Origin: an uncultured Alphaproteobacteria bacterium | Lineage (GTDB): Bacteria; Pseudomonadota; Alphaproteobacteria; RF32; CAG-239 | Direction of reading: 5' to 3' | NCBI GenBank assembly: GCA_944392315.1 | Contig: CALXWH010000005.1 | Coordinates: 31,528-95,527, forward strand | DNA length: 64,000 nt | In this document: positions 19,805 to 28,230 of the stretch, piece after piece | Layout of the letters: each line of letters starts with the position of its first letter | Numbering within the stretch: position 1 is the first letter of the stretch | Program-made: the position numbers and the translations under genes | The notes under the pieces: model-generated | Databases searched by the model: none | Seen by the model: only the letters and a program-made list of their open reading frames with translations | What the model was told of the DNA's origin: nothing

Positions 19805-21730
19805 TTATTTGACTTCTTCAAAGTCTGCATCAACAACGTTATCATCTTTCTTTGTTTCAGCTTCCGGTGCTCCTTGGGCGTTTTCTTGAGCTCCGGCGGC
19901 ACCAGCAGCGGCGCCTTGAGCTTTGTACATAGCTTCACCGAGTTTCAAAGAAGCTTGCATCAAAGCATCTGATTTTTCTTTGATGGCAGCAACATTATCA
20001 CCTTCCATTACGCCTTTTAATGCGGTAATAGCAGATTCAATGGCTTCTTTATCAGCAGATGAAATCTTGTCAGAGTTTTCTTTCAAGGTTTTTTCTGTGG
20101 TGTGAATTAGACCTTCAGCTTGGTTCTTAGCTTCAATCAATTCCTTTTTCTTCTTATCGGCTTCAGCGTTGGCTTCTGCATCTTTTACCATCTTTTCAAT
20201 GTCGGCATCAGATAATCCCCCGGATGCTTGAATACGAATAGCTTGCTCTTTGTTGGTTGCCTTATCTTTTGCTGAAACATTTACGATACCGTTAGCATCA
20301 ATATCAAATGTTACTTCAATTTGCGGCATACCACGCGGTGCAGGCGGAATTCCTACCAAATCAAATTGACCAAGCAATTTGTTGTCGGCTGCCATTTCAC
20401 GTTCACCTTGGAAGACACGAATTGTAACAGCTGTTTGACCATCTTCGGCTGTGGAGAATACTTGTGACTTACGTGTCGGAATGGTTGTGTTTCTATCAAT
20501 CAAACGTGTAAATACGCCACCTAAGGTTTCAATACCCAAAGACAACGGAGTTACATCCAACAACAATACGTCTTTGACATCACCCATCAAAACGCCACCT
20601 TGAATTGCAGCACCAACGGCAACAACTTCATCAGGGTTAACGCCTTTGTGTGGTTCTTTACCAAATATCTCTTTAACCTTCTCTTGGACTTTCGGCATAC
20701 GTGTCATACCACCAACCAAGATAACTTCGCTAATGTCTGATGGTGTTACGCCGGCATCTGCCATAGCTTTTTTACAAGGTTCAACTGTTCTTTCAATCAA
20801 ATCTTCAACAATTGATTCTAATTTGGCACGAGTCAATTTCATATTTAAGTGCTTCGGAATTGGTGTACCAGTGCTCATATCAGCTGTGATAAATGGTAAG
20901 TTGATTTCTGTTTGAGTTGTTGAAGACAATTCAATTTTTGCTTTTTCAGCAGCTTCTTTCAAACGTTGTAAAGCCAGACGGTCTGCCTTTAAGTCAATGT
21001 TGTTTTCTTTCTTGAATTCATCAGCTAAGTAGTTTACCAAACGTTGGTCAAAGTCTTCACCACCCAAGAACGTATCACCGTTTGTTGATTTAACTTCAAA
21101 TACGCCGTCACCGATTTCCAAAATTGAAATATCAAATGTACCACCACCGAGGTCGTATACTGCGATTGTGCCAGATGCTTTTTTATCCATACCATAGGCT
21201 AAAGCAGCAGCTGTCGGTTCGTTAATGATACGCAATACATCAAGTCCGGCAATCTTACCGGCATCCTTTGTGGCTTGACGTTGTGAGTCGTTAAAATATG
21301 CCGGTACGGTAATAACGGCTTTTTCTATCTTTTCGCCAAGATAACTTTCAGCGTATTCCTTAATCTTTTGCAATACGATAGCTGAAATTTGTGAAGGAGC
21401 ATATTTCTTACCTTTAACTTCAACCCAAGCGTCTCCATTGTCGCCTTCAATGATCTTGAACGGAACAAGTTGTTTATCTTTTGCAACTTCCGGTGAGTCA
21501 TAACGACGACCAATTAAACGCTTAATAGCAAACAAGGTGTTTTCCGGGTTTGTTACAGCCTGACGTTTTGCAGGGTAACCAACCAAGGTCTCTGTATCTG
21601 TAAAAGCAACCATAGACGGTGTGGTTCTTGCACCTTCGGAATTTTCCAGTACTTTTGGCTCGCCGCCTTCCATAATGGCAAAGCAGGAGTTTGTTGTACC
21701 TAAGTCAATACCTAATACTTTATTGCTCAT
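19805..21730 (-). CDS. dnaK: Molecular chaperone DnaK (Hsp70)
   Basis: This 641-residue Hsp70 binds exposed hydrophobic peptides under ATP control together with DnaJ and GrpE. Visible hallmarks are the phosphate-binding loop [10 protein letters not shown] at the N-terminus, [40 protein letters not shown] and [11 protein letters not shown] in the ATPase domain, then the linker [12 protein letters not shown]. The substrate domain follows, and the C-terminus is an Ala/Gly-rich tail ending in the acidic DADFEEVK. The start has AGAGGA as ribosome-binding site. No dnaJ follows, as the next gene is convergent. A heat-shock-type promoter lies upstream. Confidence 0.98.
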   Translation of the reverse strand: MSNKVLGIDLGTTNSCFAIMEGGEPKVLENSEGARTTPSMVAFTDTETLVGYPAKRQAVTNPENTLFAIKRLIGRRYDSPEVAKDKQLVPFKIIEGDNGDAWVEVKGKKYAPSQISAIVLQKIKEYAESYLGEKIEKAVITVPAYFNDSQRQATKDAGKIAGLDVLRIINEPTAAALAYGMDKKASGTIAVYDLGGGTFDISILEIGDGVFEVKSTNGDTFLGGEDFDQRLVNYLADEFKKENNIDLKADRLALQRLKEAAEKAKIELSSTTQTEINLPFITADMSTGTPIPKHLNMKLTRAKLESIVEDLIERTVEPCKKAMADAGVTPSDISEVILVGGMTRMPKVQEKVKEIFGKEPHKGVNPDEVVAVGAAIQGGVLMGDVKDVLLLDVTPLSLGIETLGGVFTRLIDRNTTIPTRKSQVFSTAEDGQTAVTIRVFQGEREMAADNKLLGQFDLVGIPPAPRGMPQIEVTFDIDANGIVNVSAKDKATNKEQAIRIQASGGLSDADIEKMVKDAEANAEADKKKKELIEAKNQAEGLIHTTEKTLKENSDKISSADKEAIESAITALKGVMEGDNVAAIKEKSDALMQASLKLGEAMYKAQGAAAGAAGAQENAQGAPEAETKKDDNVVDADFEEVK

Positions 21731-21771
21731 TTCTTAAATCCTCTGTTACGTTTATAAAATCTTTCTGTTAC

Positions 21772-21803
21772 CTTATATAGGGAGCAGTTTTTCGCTAAGC
21801 AAT
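21772..21803 (-). promoter_or_regulatory. RpoH-type heat-shock promoter of dnaK
   Basis: On the minus strand CCTATATAAG (21781-21772) is a perfect match to the alphaproteobacterial heat-shock -10 pattern CYTATNTNNG. ATTG (21803-21800), one mismatch from CTTG, lies 18 bases upstream, matching the 17-18 base spacing. The leader to the dnaK ATG is about 40 bases. Confidence 0.6.
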
Positions 21804-21886
21804 AGTTGAAAGGATAAAAAATGCATTTTTTTTAAAATTTTTAAAAGACTTAGTGTTGATTAGTTCACTTAAAAGGTATGCCTATT

Positions 21887-22921
21887 TTAAAGGGTTGGAT
21901 TTCCTTGATTATCAAAATAGCTCATTAAACCTTTACGACATAATTCTTTATATATCGGGCGGGCTAGTTTCAACTCTTCAATCACAGTTTGTGGGGCGCA
22001 ATTGGGGCAGATGTCTGCAATCTTAACTTTTCCGTTCTTTATTGTTTTGATAACAGCACTCGGAAGTTGTGATTTGCCAATGCAAGAAGATAAATAAACA
22101 TAGCATGCGTCATTGTCTTCAAGATATTGAATGGCTAATTTGCGCGCATATAAATTTAAGGTTAAATCGGCCTTGCTTGGATCTTTCGTCCATGGTGAAC
22201 CACCACCAACAGGGCAAGCTGTTGAGTAAAAATCACAGGCTAATTTTCGGCCGGTAATACCGCAATCGGCAATAGATGAGTGGCAGCGATAGCTTCCTGT
22301 GCCGTTGATGATTAAATTTTGTGGTTTTTGTTCCAGTATATCTGTGATAAATTTGCTTAAATCTTCCGGTTCTAACATTGGAACAGCAGCGATGGCTGTG
22401 ACTATTTTTCCGTGTTCATCTAAGGTTATCTGTGTTTTGATGTCCAAGCCTAAATTGTTTGAAGAGAGGGCCTTTTCATAAAGGGCTTGGTTTAATTTTT
22501 TGGCTAAATATAGTTCTTGATTGATTAGACCTTGGCTCTTTTCTGCATAGCCCACAAATACACCTTGATCGCCCCAGCCGTTGGCATCAATCCCTTGACT
22601 GATTTCTTCTGATTGGGCACTAATGAGGTTGGTGACTTTTATTTTGTTTATGTCTATGGCGTTTTCTTGCCAGATTTGGTTATATTCTTCGTCGTAGCCG
22701 ATTTCTCGCAAGGCTTGTTTGGCGATATTTTTCAAATTACCAATTTTGACTTTGCCACTGATTTCTCCGCCAAAAATGATGTTGTTATTTTTGACCATAA
22801 CCTCTACGGCGTAACGTACTTTTTTATCTTGTTTGAGGCATTCGTCTAAAAGATAGCTGGAAAGAAAATCGGCAATTTTATCCGGGTGTCCTAATGACAC
22901 ATATTCGGCAGTCCTGTTCAT
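21887..22921 (-). CDS. metK: Short, divergent S-adenosylmethionine synthetase
   Basis: MetK joins methionine and ATP to make SAM. This copy has 344 residues, about 40 shorter than most bacterial MetK. Core motifs are present: GHPDK (11-15), GGEIS (51), GDQG (117-120), the lysine in DIKTQ (about 162), TGRK (223-226) and KDPSK (246-250), so the catalytic His, Asp and Lys residues seem intact. Flanking sequence is unusual: GGGSPWTKDPSKAD replaces the usual GGGAFSGKDPTKVD, and GTGSYRCHSSIADCGITGRK replaces a GPQGDAGLTGRK-type segment. It is Cys-rich for the family. AGGAG precedes the ATG. A leader with SAM-II-like features lies directly upstream. It follows the recJ-DUF502 unit and precedes dnaK. 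A paralogous or altered activity is possible. Confidence 0.85.
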   Translation of the reverse strand: MNRTAEYVSLGHPDKIADFLSSYLLDECLKQDKKVRYAVEVMVKNNNIIFGGEISGKVKIGNLKNIAKQALREIGYDEEYNQIWQENAIDINKIKVTNLISAQSEEISQGIDANGWGDQGVFVGYAEKSQGLINQELYLAKKLNQALYEKALSSNNLGLDIKTQITLDEHGKIVTAIAAVPMLEPEDLSKFITDILEQKPQNLIINGTGSYRCHSSIADCGITGRKLACDFYSTACPVGGGSPWTKDPSKADLTLNLYARKLAIQYLEDNDACYVYLSSCIGKSQLPSAVIKTIKNGKVKIADICPNCAPQTVIEELKLARPIYKELCRKGLMSYFDNQGNPTL

Positions 22922-22928
22922 CTTAGTT

Positions 22929-22978
22929 CTCCTTGTTTAGTCCTATCAGGTGTCGGACAAGTTAGGTTAAATCCACAC
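22929..22978 (-). ncRNA. Possible SAM-II-like riboswitch in the metK leader
   Basis: Reading the minus strand towards metK: GTGT (22978-22975), then GGATTTAACC, then CTTGTCC (22961-22955), then ACAC (22953-22950), then CTGATA, GGAC (22943-22940), CTAAA (22940-22936), CAAG, and the ribosome-binding site GGAG. GTGT/ACAC could form stem P1 enclosing a GATTTAACC loop. GTCC/GGAC, or alternatively CTTG/CAAG, could form the pseudoknot that masks the ribosome-binding site. The order P1, GAUUUAACC loop, P1', UGAUA, P2', CUAAA, ribosome-binding site is that of the SAM-II class, which sits upstream of SAM genes in Alphaproteobacteria. P1 is only 4 bp and the joining segment is shorter than usual, so the call is provisional. 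An unrelated 7-bp hairpin (AAAGCGG/CCGCTTT, 22979-22999) abuts it. Confidence 0.45.
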
Positions 22979-23015
22979 AAAGCGGTTGTTTTCCGCTTTC
23001 GGAATGATTAGAAAC

Positions 23016-23741
23016 CTATTGATGATGTTTGTCAAGGGCTTTACGTGCAAATGTGTCTTTTTCTTCTTCCGGTACGACGATGCCGCACGAAACAACGTAT
23101 TTTAGCGCATCTTCAACGCTCATCTTTAGTTTTATCACATCTTCTGCCGGAACAATAACCAAAAATCCGGATGTCGGGTTTGGTGTGGTGGGGACGAAAA
23201 TGCTGAGCATCTTTTTGTTGTGTAATTTATGTGCCAATTCTCCGGTTGTGTCTCCGGCTAAAAAACCAATTATCCAGATGCCTTTGCGTGGGTATTCTAT
23301 GAGAACTGCCTCTTTGAACGATTTGGATTTTTGGGAAAAAATGGTTTCAAAGAGTTGCTTTAATAATGAGTAAATGCTTGAAATCAAAGGCATCTTTGAA
23401 ACGATATAATCGCCTAAACGAACAAAGAATCCACCAATGAACCCGGTCGTGAACATGCCGATTAAAATTAAAACGGCGATTAAAATAATAACACCAATTC
23501 CCGGAATGTACGGAATGAGTTCATGAGCGACAACTTGCGGCGGAATTAAAGCACGGGTCCATTTATCCATCCAGATAAACAATTCATAGGCCATGTAAAA
23601 GGTTATGGTTACGGGTGCAGTTACTAAAATACCGGTGAATAAGTATGTTTTCAGCTTAGAAACAACATAGCCGAAAAAACTTGGTTTTTTTTGACTTTCT
23701 TTTATGGTTTTGCGTAATTTTTTGATTTGAGATTTTTTCAT
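23016..23741 (-). CDS. DUF502 family inner-membrane protein
   Basis: A 241-residue membrane protein of the DUF502 family. A basic N-terminus (about 1-30) is followed by a helix near 34-55 (LFTGILVTAPVTITFYMAY), a PPQVV...IPYIPGIG segment and a helix near 83-107. A conserved soluble C-terminal region follows, with YPRKGIWIIGFLAG, IFVPTTPNPTSGF and VPAEDV. The PTTPNPTSGFL block is diagnostic for this family, whose function is unknown. It overlaps recJ by four bases (ATGA) and so is translationally coupled downstream of it. The C-terminus ends in DKHHQ. Confidence 0.9.
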   Translation of the reverse strand: MKKSQIKKLRKTIKESQKKPSFFGYVVSKLKTYLFTGILVTAPVTITFYMAYELFIWMDKWTRALIPPQVVAHELIPYIPGIGVIILIAVLILIGMFTTGFIGGFFVRLGDYIVSKMPLISSIYSLLKQLFETIFSQKSKSFKEAVLIEYPRKGIWIIGFLAGDTTGELAHKLHNKKMLSIFVPTTPNPTSGFLVIVPAEDVIKLKMSVEDALKYVVSCGIVVPEEEKDTFARKALDKHHQ

Positions 23742-25507
23742 CTTGCCCTCTTAATATCTGTCATCATAAATTGAAGCGTTGTGCGGTTGTTCCAATGATT
23801 AAACCGCAAATTTCCGACTACGTCATAGCAATCGTGACGTCGGCTTAAAATTTCTTTGCCGATTTCTGTATCCGCTACCTTAAAAGCGATGGCGGATAAG
23901 CGTTCTTTGGTTAGCGTGCTTAATTCACATTTGATGTGTCCACTGCCGATTATGTAAGGTTTTTCTATATAAACATTGCGAATTAAAATCAAGGGTTCCG
24001 GATTGCCGGTACCGAAGGGTTTTAATCTCTCAAGTTCTTCGCATAAGTTATTATTTGCGGCGGTCAGATTTAAACTTAAATCTATGTTTAATATCGGGTG
24101 TGGTTCGGTGTTGTTTAGGCTTTTAGATATATATTCTCCGGCGAATTGCTCAAACAAAGGTATTTGTTCTTCGGTTAGGGAAAAACCTGCCGCCATTGTG
24201 TGTCCGCCGCCTTTGGTAATAACCCCTTTTTCTTTGGCGGCAATGATAAGAGCTCCCAAATCTACCCCGGGGATGGAGCGTGCTGAGCCTTTGACTTCAT
24301 CATCTTCTATGCTCATTACAAAAGCAGGCAAATTGTAACGCTCTTTTAATTTTCCGGCAACAATTCCGATAACGCCTTGATGCCAGCCTTTATTGTATAC
24401 AAAAGCCATAGGCCAGTTTTGCGGCGTCCCTTCCAATATCTCAATGGATTGAGCTAATACAAGTCCTTCAATATCTTTTCGTTCTTGGTTGAATGTATTG
24501 AGTTCTTCGGCCAGCTTTTGCGCTTCAAGAGGGTTTGTTGAGCAGAGCAGTCTGCTGCCAACGCTTGCTTTTCCAACCCGGCCGCCGGCGTTTATTCGGG
24601 GACCAAGCACAAAGCCTAAATGGTAAGCGTCCGGTTTTTCATTGATACCGGATAAATCGGCTAAAGTCTTTAAGCCTAAATTTTGGCGGTTGGACATAAT
24701 CTTTAAGCCTTGGGTAACATAAGCTCTATTTATTCCCAATAATGTCACAACATCGCATACGGTGCCTAAGGCGACTAAATCAAGCCACTGCATTAGGTTC
24801 GGTTCGGGATGTTCGGGGGTGTAAAAATTTTTTTCTCTTAATATACGATTGACGGCTACAATCGTCATAAATACAACGCCAACGGCTGCCATGTAGCCTA
24901 AATCCGGGTGGTCATCGCTCTGGTCTAGGCGTTTGGGGTTAACAACGGCATATATTTTAGGGAGTTTGGTTTCTGCCTCGTGGTGGTCAAGAACGATAAT
25001 TTCAAATTTTTCGGCACCTCTCTCTAAGACATCAAATGCTGTTGTGCCGCAATCTACGGTAATAACTAAATCTGCACCAAAATCCGCAAATTCTTGAAAA
25101 GCTAAATCGCTTGGGCCATAGCCTTCTTCTCGCTCCGGAATATGGACAGCGGTTTCTACATTGTTATAGGTTAAAAACAGTCGCAAGACAGATGTTGAAG
25201 TTGCACCGTCTACATCATAATCGCCGATGATGCCGATTTTTTGGTGCGAGATGATGGCATTTGCAATGCGCTCGGCTGCTTTATCCATATCTTTCAAAAC
25301 GCTAGGATTGGGCATTGAAGTGGAAAGTTTCGGATTTAGAAAATAGGGGGCAGTGTTTGTGTTTATTCCGCGTAAAAGCAGCAACTTACTTAAATTTGGC
25401 GATAAGCCAAGCTGGCGGCACATTTGTTCGGTTTCACGTTCGTCTGTGTCGGCTATGTTCCAGATATTGCCTCCAATGGAGAGTTCTTGAGTTTCAGTTG
25501 TATTCAT
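23738..25507 (-). CDS. recJ: Single-stranded-DNA exonuclease RecJ
   Basis: This 589-residue enzyme degrades single-stranded DNA 5' to 3' in recombination and mismatch or base-excision repair. The DHH phosphoesterase motifs that bind the metal are visible: IGDYDVDGATS, ITVDCGTTAFD and VLDHHEAETKLP, with GPRINAGGRVGKA and the DHHA1 motif GGGHTMAAGFSL further on. An OB-fold domain closes the protein, containing LKPFGTGNPEP. The length is typical. It is the first gene of a pair, with the DUF502 gene overlapping its stop. Confidence 0.95.
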   Translation of the reverse strand: MNTTETQELSIGGNIWNIADTDERETEQMCRQLGLSPNLSKLLLLRGINTNTAPYFLNPKLSTSMPNPSVLKDMDKAAERIANAIISHQKIGIIGDYDVDGATSTSVLRLFLTYNNVETAVHIPEREEGYGPSDLAFQEFADFGADLVITVDCGTTAFDVLERGAEKFEIIVLDHHEAETKLPKIYAVVNPKRLDQSDDHPDLGYMAAVGVVFMTIVAVNRILREKNFYTPEHPEPNLMQWLDLVALGTVCDVVTLLGINRAYVTQGLKIMSNRQNLGLKTLADLSGINEKPDAYHLGFVLGPRINAGGRVGKASVGSRLLCSTNPLEAQKLAEELNTFNQERKDIEGLVLAQSIEILEGTPQNWPMAFVYNKGWHQGVIGIVAGKLKERYNLPAFVMSIEDDEVKGSARSIPGVDLGALIIAAKEKGVITKGGGHTMAAGFSLTEEQIPLFEQFAGEYISKSLNNTEPHPILNIDLSLNLTAANNNLCEELERLKPFGTGNPEPLILIRNVYIEKPYIIGSGHIKCELSTLTKERLSAIAFKVADTEIGKEILSRRHDCYDVVGNLRFNHWNNRTTLQFMMTDIKRAR

Positions 25508-25583
25508 TTTTTATCCCTTATGGGTCGGATTTTATGCGAGCTTCTGCTGATTGACAATAAAATTCTTTGGTGTGAGGATAATT

Positions 25584-27203
25584 TTATTTAGGCCATGTTG
25601 AGGTGGTGGATTGCGGCTTTTGTTTATTGAGCCAATTTTGTCCGCGGATTTTGCCATCGTAGCTTAAGGTGATGAGGATAAGTTCCGGTGAAAGATAGAT
25701 ACTTTGGCGGGCAGGCCAAGGTTCAGCGCGCTTGTTTAAATATTTGATAAGCGAAGGGGTGAGGGAAATTTGATTTTTATCAACATAACTCCAGTAGACG
25801 TCAAAGTCTGCCGATACAAATTCTTGCGGATAGTAAAATTGGTAGGCTTTGGACGGCAAATGCCATGGAATGTATGGAGCTGTTAGAGTGTAGCCGTCTT
25901 TTTTGTTATTTGAATTAGGTGTGTAAAAATGGCTGCGAAAATCCGTCGTGCCACTTTGGATGAAGGCATATTTTTCGGTTGGATTAAAGTGTTGATTTTG
26001 CTCTATATCTTTTATAATTCGGTCGGCTAATTTCATTTCTGATTGAAAGCCTAGGCTCCACACTTTGGCGGCAAAAGCATGGGTGTTGATGTTGATGAAT
26101 ATGAGGAAAAGTCCGATGAGATAGCAAAAGTTGCGGATAAAATTGTTTGAGCTATATAATAGGGTGCTCATTGCAAACGTATAAATGTACATTAGTCCAA
26201 AGAAATCTATGCGTGGTTCAAACAAAACGTGAGCTGTGTTTGGCGTTAAGAAAACCGTTAATACGCTTGAAAATAACAGACCAAACAGACATACGATAAA
26301 GAGGATAATGGCGGAGAATTTTTTTGGTAGATTGTTCCACAAGGTTATTGTGCTTAGCAAAAATAAGCAAAAACCGCAATATTTGTAAAATTTATCTATA
26401 AAACTAGTGGTTATGAAAAACTGTTGGAACATCACTTTTATGCAAAAGGCAATTTTTGCGGGGATTTGGGAGATATTCAGTTCATCGGTGTTGTAGGTTT
26501 CGTATTGTAGGTGGTAGAATTTAAGGATGTGTTGGACGGCTATAAATATGATTCCGCTCAAAATGACGGTAGCTATGTGAAAAGCGTATTTGTGAATAAG
26601 GCTTGTGGCTGTGAGCTTTTTTAAGCAGAGGTCTTTTAAGATAAGCGTAAATAAAAGAACGCCGATAAGGTTAATGACGGGAGGGTATCCGCCTAAAGCC
26701 AGTGTCAGTAATGAAATAGCGACTAAAAAGCGAAAGATGCTTTTCTTTTCCAGTAAATAGTAAGCTAATATTACAACGCATCCCCAAGAGAGGCAGCTTA
26801 AGGTGATAAAAACAAAATAAAACCACGATAATGTGTAGGGCGTTGTGATGGTCAAAGCTCCGACAAGAATGTATAATTTTGTATCTTGGGGAAGTTCCCA
26901 CAGGCGAAGAAGTAAAATTGTCCCGATGCAGAAAAAGGCTAGTCCTGCAGCAATAGTTAAAAGGGGTAAAATTTGTCCTTCAAACAGTAAATTTTGCAAG
27001 ATGAATTGGGAAAAACGCCCCTCAAATAAGCCACTATCTAGTGGAGTTCCTGTTTTTATCCATTCCCAATCGTGATTTCCCCACATAAAGGTAAACAGAA
27101 ACGGCAGGTAGGCTATTAAACTTATCAAATAAAGCTTAATAACGTTATTTATATCAAATGACGTTTCTTTTTTTGCGGTTAATGTGGAGGTGCTATTGAC
27201 CAT
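25584..27203 (-). CDS. GtrII-type polytopic glucosyltransferase (paralogue 1)
   Basis: A 539-residue membrane protein with about ten helices and a soluble C-terminal domain of about 150 residues. The conserved N-terminal extracytoplasmic loop holds FMWGNHDWEWIK and SGLFEGRFSQFILQNLL, and the C-terminal domain ends with a YLSPELILITLSYDG strand. This is the architecture of the GtrII/Glucos_trans_II family, which transfers a sugar from a polyprenyl carrier to surface glycans in the periplasm. It is the last gene of a cluster that includes two paralogues and a GtrB-type enzyme, starting two bases after the gtrB stop. The acidic loop (NHDWEW) probably carries catalytic residues, as in related GT-C enzymes. 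The sugar and acceptor are unknown. Confidence 0.8.
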   Translation of the reverse strand: MVNSTSTLTAKKETSFDINNVIKLYLISLIAYLPFLFTFMWGNHDWEWIKTGTPLDSGLFEGRFSQFILQNLLFEGQILPLLTIAAGLAFFCIGTILLLRLWELPQDTKLYILVGALTITTPYTLSWFYFVFITLSCLSWGCVVILAYYLLEKKSIFRFLVAISLLTLALGGYPPVINLIGVLLFTLILKDLCLKKLTATSLIHKYAFHIATVILSGIIFIAVQHILKFYHLQYETYNTDELNISQIPAKIAFCIKVMFQQFFITTSFIDKFYKYCGFCLFLLSTITLWNNLPKKFSAIILFIVCLFGLLFSSVLTVFLTPNTAHVLFEPRIDFFGLMYIYTFAMSTLLYSSNNFIRNFCYLIGLFLIFININTHAFAAKVWSLGFQSEMKLADRIIKDIEQNQHFNPTEKYAFIQSGTTDFRSHFYTPNSNNKKDGYTLTAPYIPWHLPSKAYQFYYPQEFVSADFDVYWSYVDKNQISLTPSLIKYLNKRAEPWPARQSIYLSPELILITLSYDGKIRGQNWLNKQKPQSTTSTWPK

Positions 27204-27205
27204 GT

Positions 27206-28150
27206 TTAATCCAGCTTTTTATCTATAATATAAGTGGGGCGATTTTTGACCTCAACAAAAATACTTGCAACATATTCGCCGATAATTCCCATAAATAAAA
27301 TGGTGATGCCGCTGAAAAAGGTTATGGCAGACATGAGTGATGCCCAACCGACTATGGTGGAGCCGGTGCAGTAACCATATACTGTCCATATCATTAAAAG
27401 GAAACTTAGGGCTGATATTAAAGCACCGCATAGGGTGATTAAGTGTAAGGGCATGGCGGAGAAACTGGAAATCCCTTTTAAGGCGAATAAAATCATCTTT
27501 TTTAGAGGATATTTGGTTTGTCCGGCTTCTCTTTTTTTGCGTTCATAATATACGCAATCTGATTTGAACCCAACAAGCGGTACGATAGCTCGTAAAAAGA
27601 GGTTCTTTTCTTTGAATTCTGACATCGCTTCTACGGCGCGGCGACTTAGCAGGCGGAAGTCTGCATGATTGGCAACTAACTCAACCCCCAATAGTTTCAT
27701 TAGTTTGTAAAATAAAACGGCAGAACTTCTTTTGAATATGCTGTCGGTGTCACGTTTGTTTCTGACGCCATAAACAATTTCGCAGCCTTCTTGATATTTT
27801 TTTATCATCGGTTTGATGGCGGCAATGTCATCTTGAAGATCGGCGTCTATGGTGATGTATATTTCTGCATCGGTATTATATAATCCCGCGAGCAGGGCTT
27901 CTTGATGGCCAAAGTTGCGCGATAAGCAAATCCCTTTGATGTAGTTGGCTTTTTTGTGGGCATTTTCTATAATTTGCCAGGTTTTGTCTTTTGAGCCGTC
28001 ATTTATAAAAACAATTTGACTGGTTTCGGAAACAGTGCCATCTTTTTGCAGATTTTCAAATAACTTAGACAGCTTTTTGATGCTTGAGGGAAGAACGTCT
28101 TCTTCATTGTAGCAGGGAATGATTAAGGCAAGTTTTGCAGCTTTTTTCAT
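27206..28150 (-). CDS. GtrB-type bactoprenyl-phosphate glycosyltransferase
   Basis: A 314-residue GT2 enzyme with two C-terminal membrane helices (about 230-252 and 265-292). It should charge undecaprenyl phosphate with a sugar on the cytosolic face, supplying the GtrII-type transferases around it. Motifs are the N-terminal strand ALIIPCYNEEDVLPSSI, VFINDGSKDKTW, the metal-binding DADLQDD and the acceptor-side NHADFRLLSRRA. The C-terminus keeps the IGEYVASIFVEVKNRPTYIID block of the family. No GtrA-type flippase is visible beside it, so flipping may be done elsewhere. It lies between paralogues 1 and 2. A homologue is at 39304. Confidence 0.9.
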   Translation of the reverse strand: MKKAAKLALIIPCYNEEDVLPSSIKKLSKLFENLQKDGTVSETSQIVFINDGSKDKTWQIIENAHKKANYIKGICLSRNFGHQEALLAGLYNTDAEIYITIDADLQDDIAAIKPMIKKYQEGCEIVYGVRNKRDTDSIFKRSSAVLFYKLMKLLGVELVANHADFRLLSRRAVEAMSEFKEKNLFLRAIVPLVGFKSDCVYYERKKREAGQTKYPLKKMILFALKGISSFSAMPLHLITLCGALISALSFLLMIWTVYGYCTGSTIVGWASLMSAITFFSGITILFMGIIGEYVASIFVEVKNRPTYIIDKKLD

Positions 28151-28230
28151 GAGGGGTACCTAATGATTTTGTTAAAACACTTTTGATTTCTTTTAACATA
28201 AAACCGTAAGTTTTTTATTAATATTCTTAT

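Noticed and set aside
22979..22999. AAAGCGG/CCGCTTT hairpin as a terminator of recJ-DUF502
   Set aside because: On the minus strand it is followed by GTGTGG, not a U tract, so termination there is not supported. It may be part of the metK leader structure.
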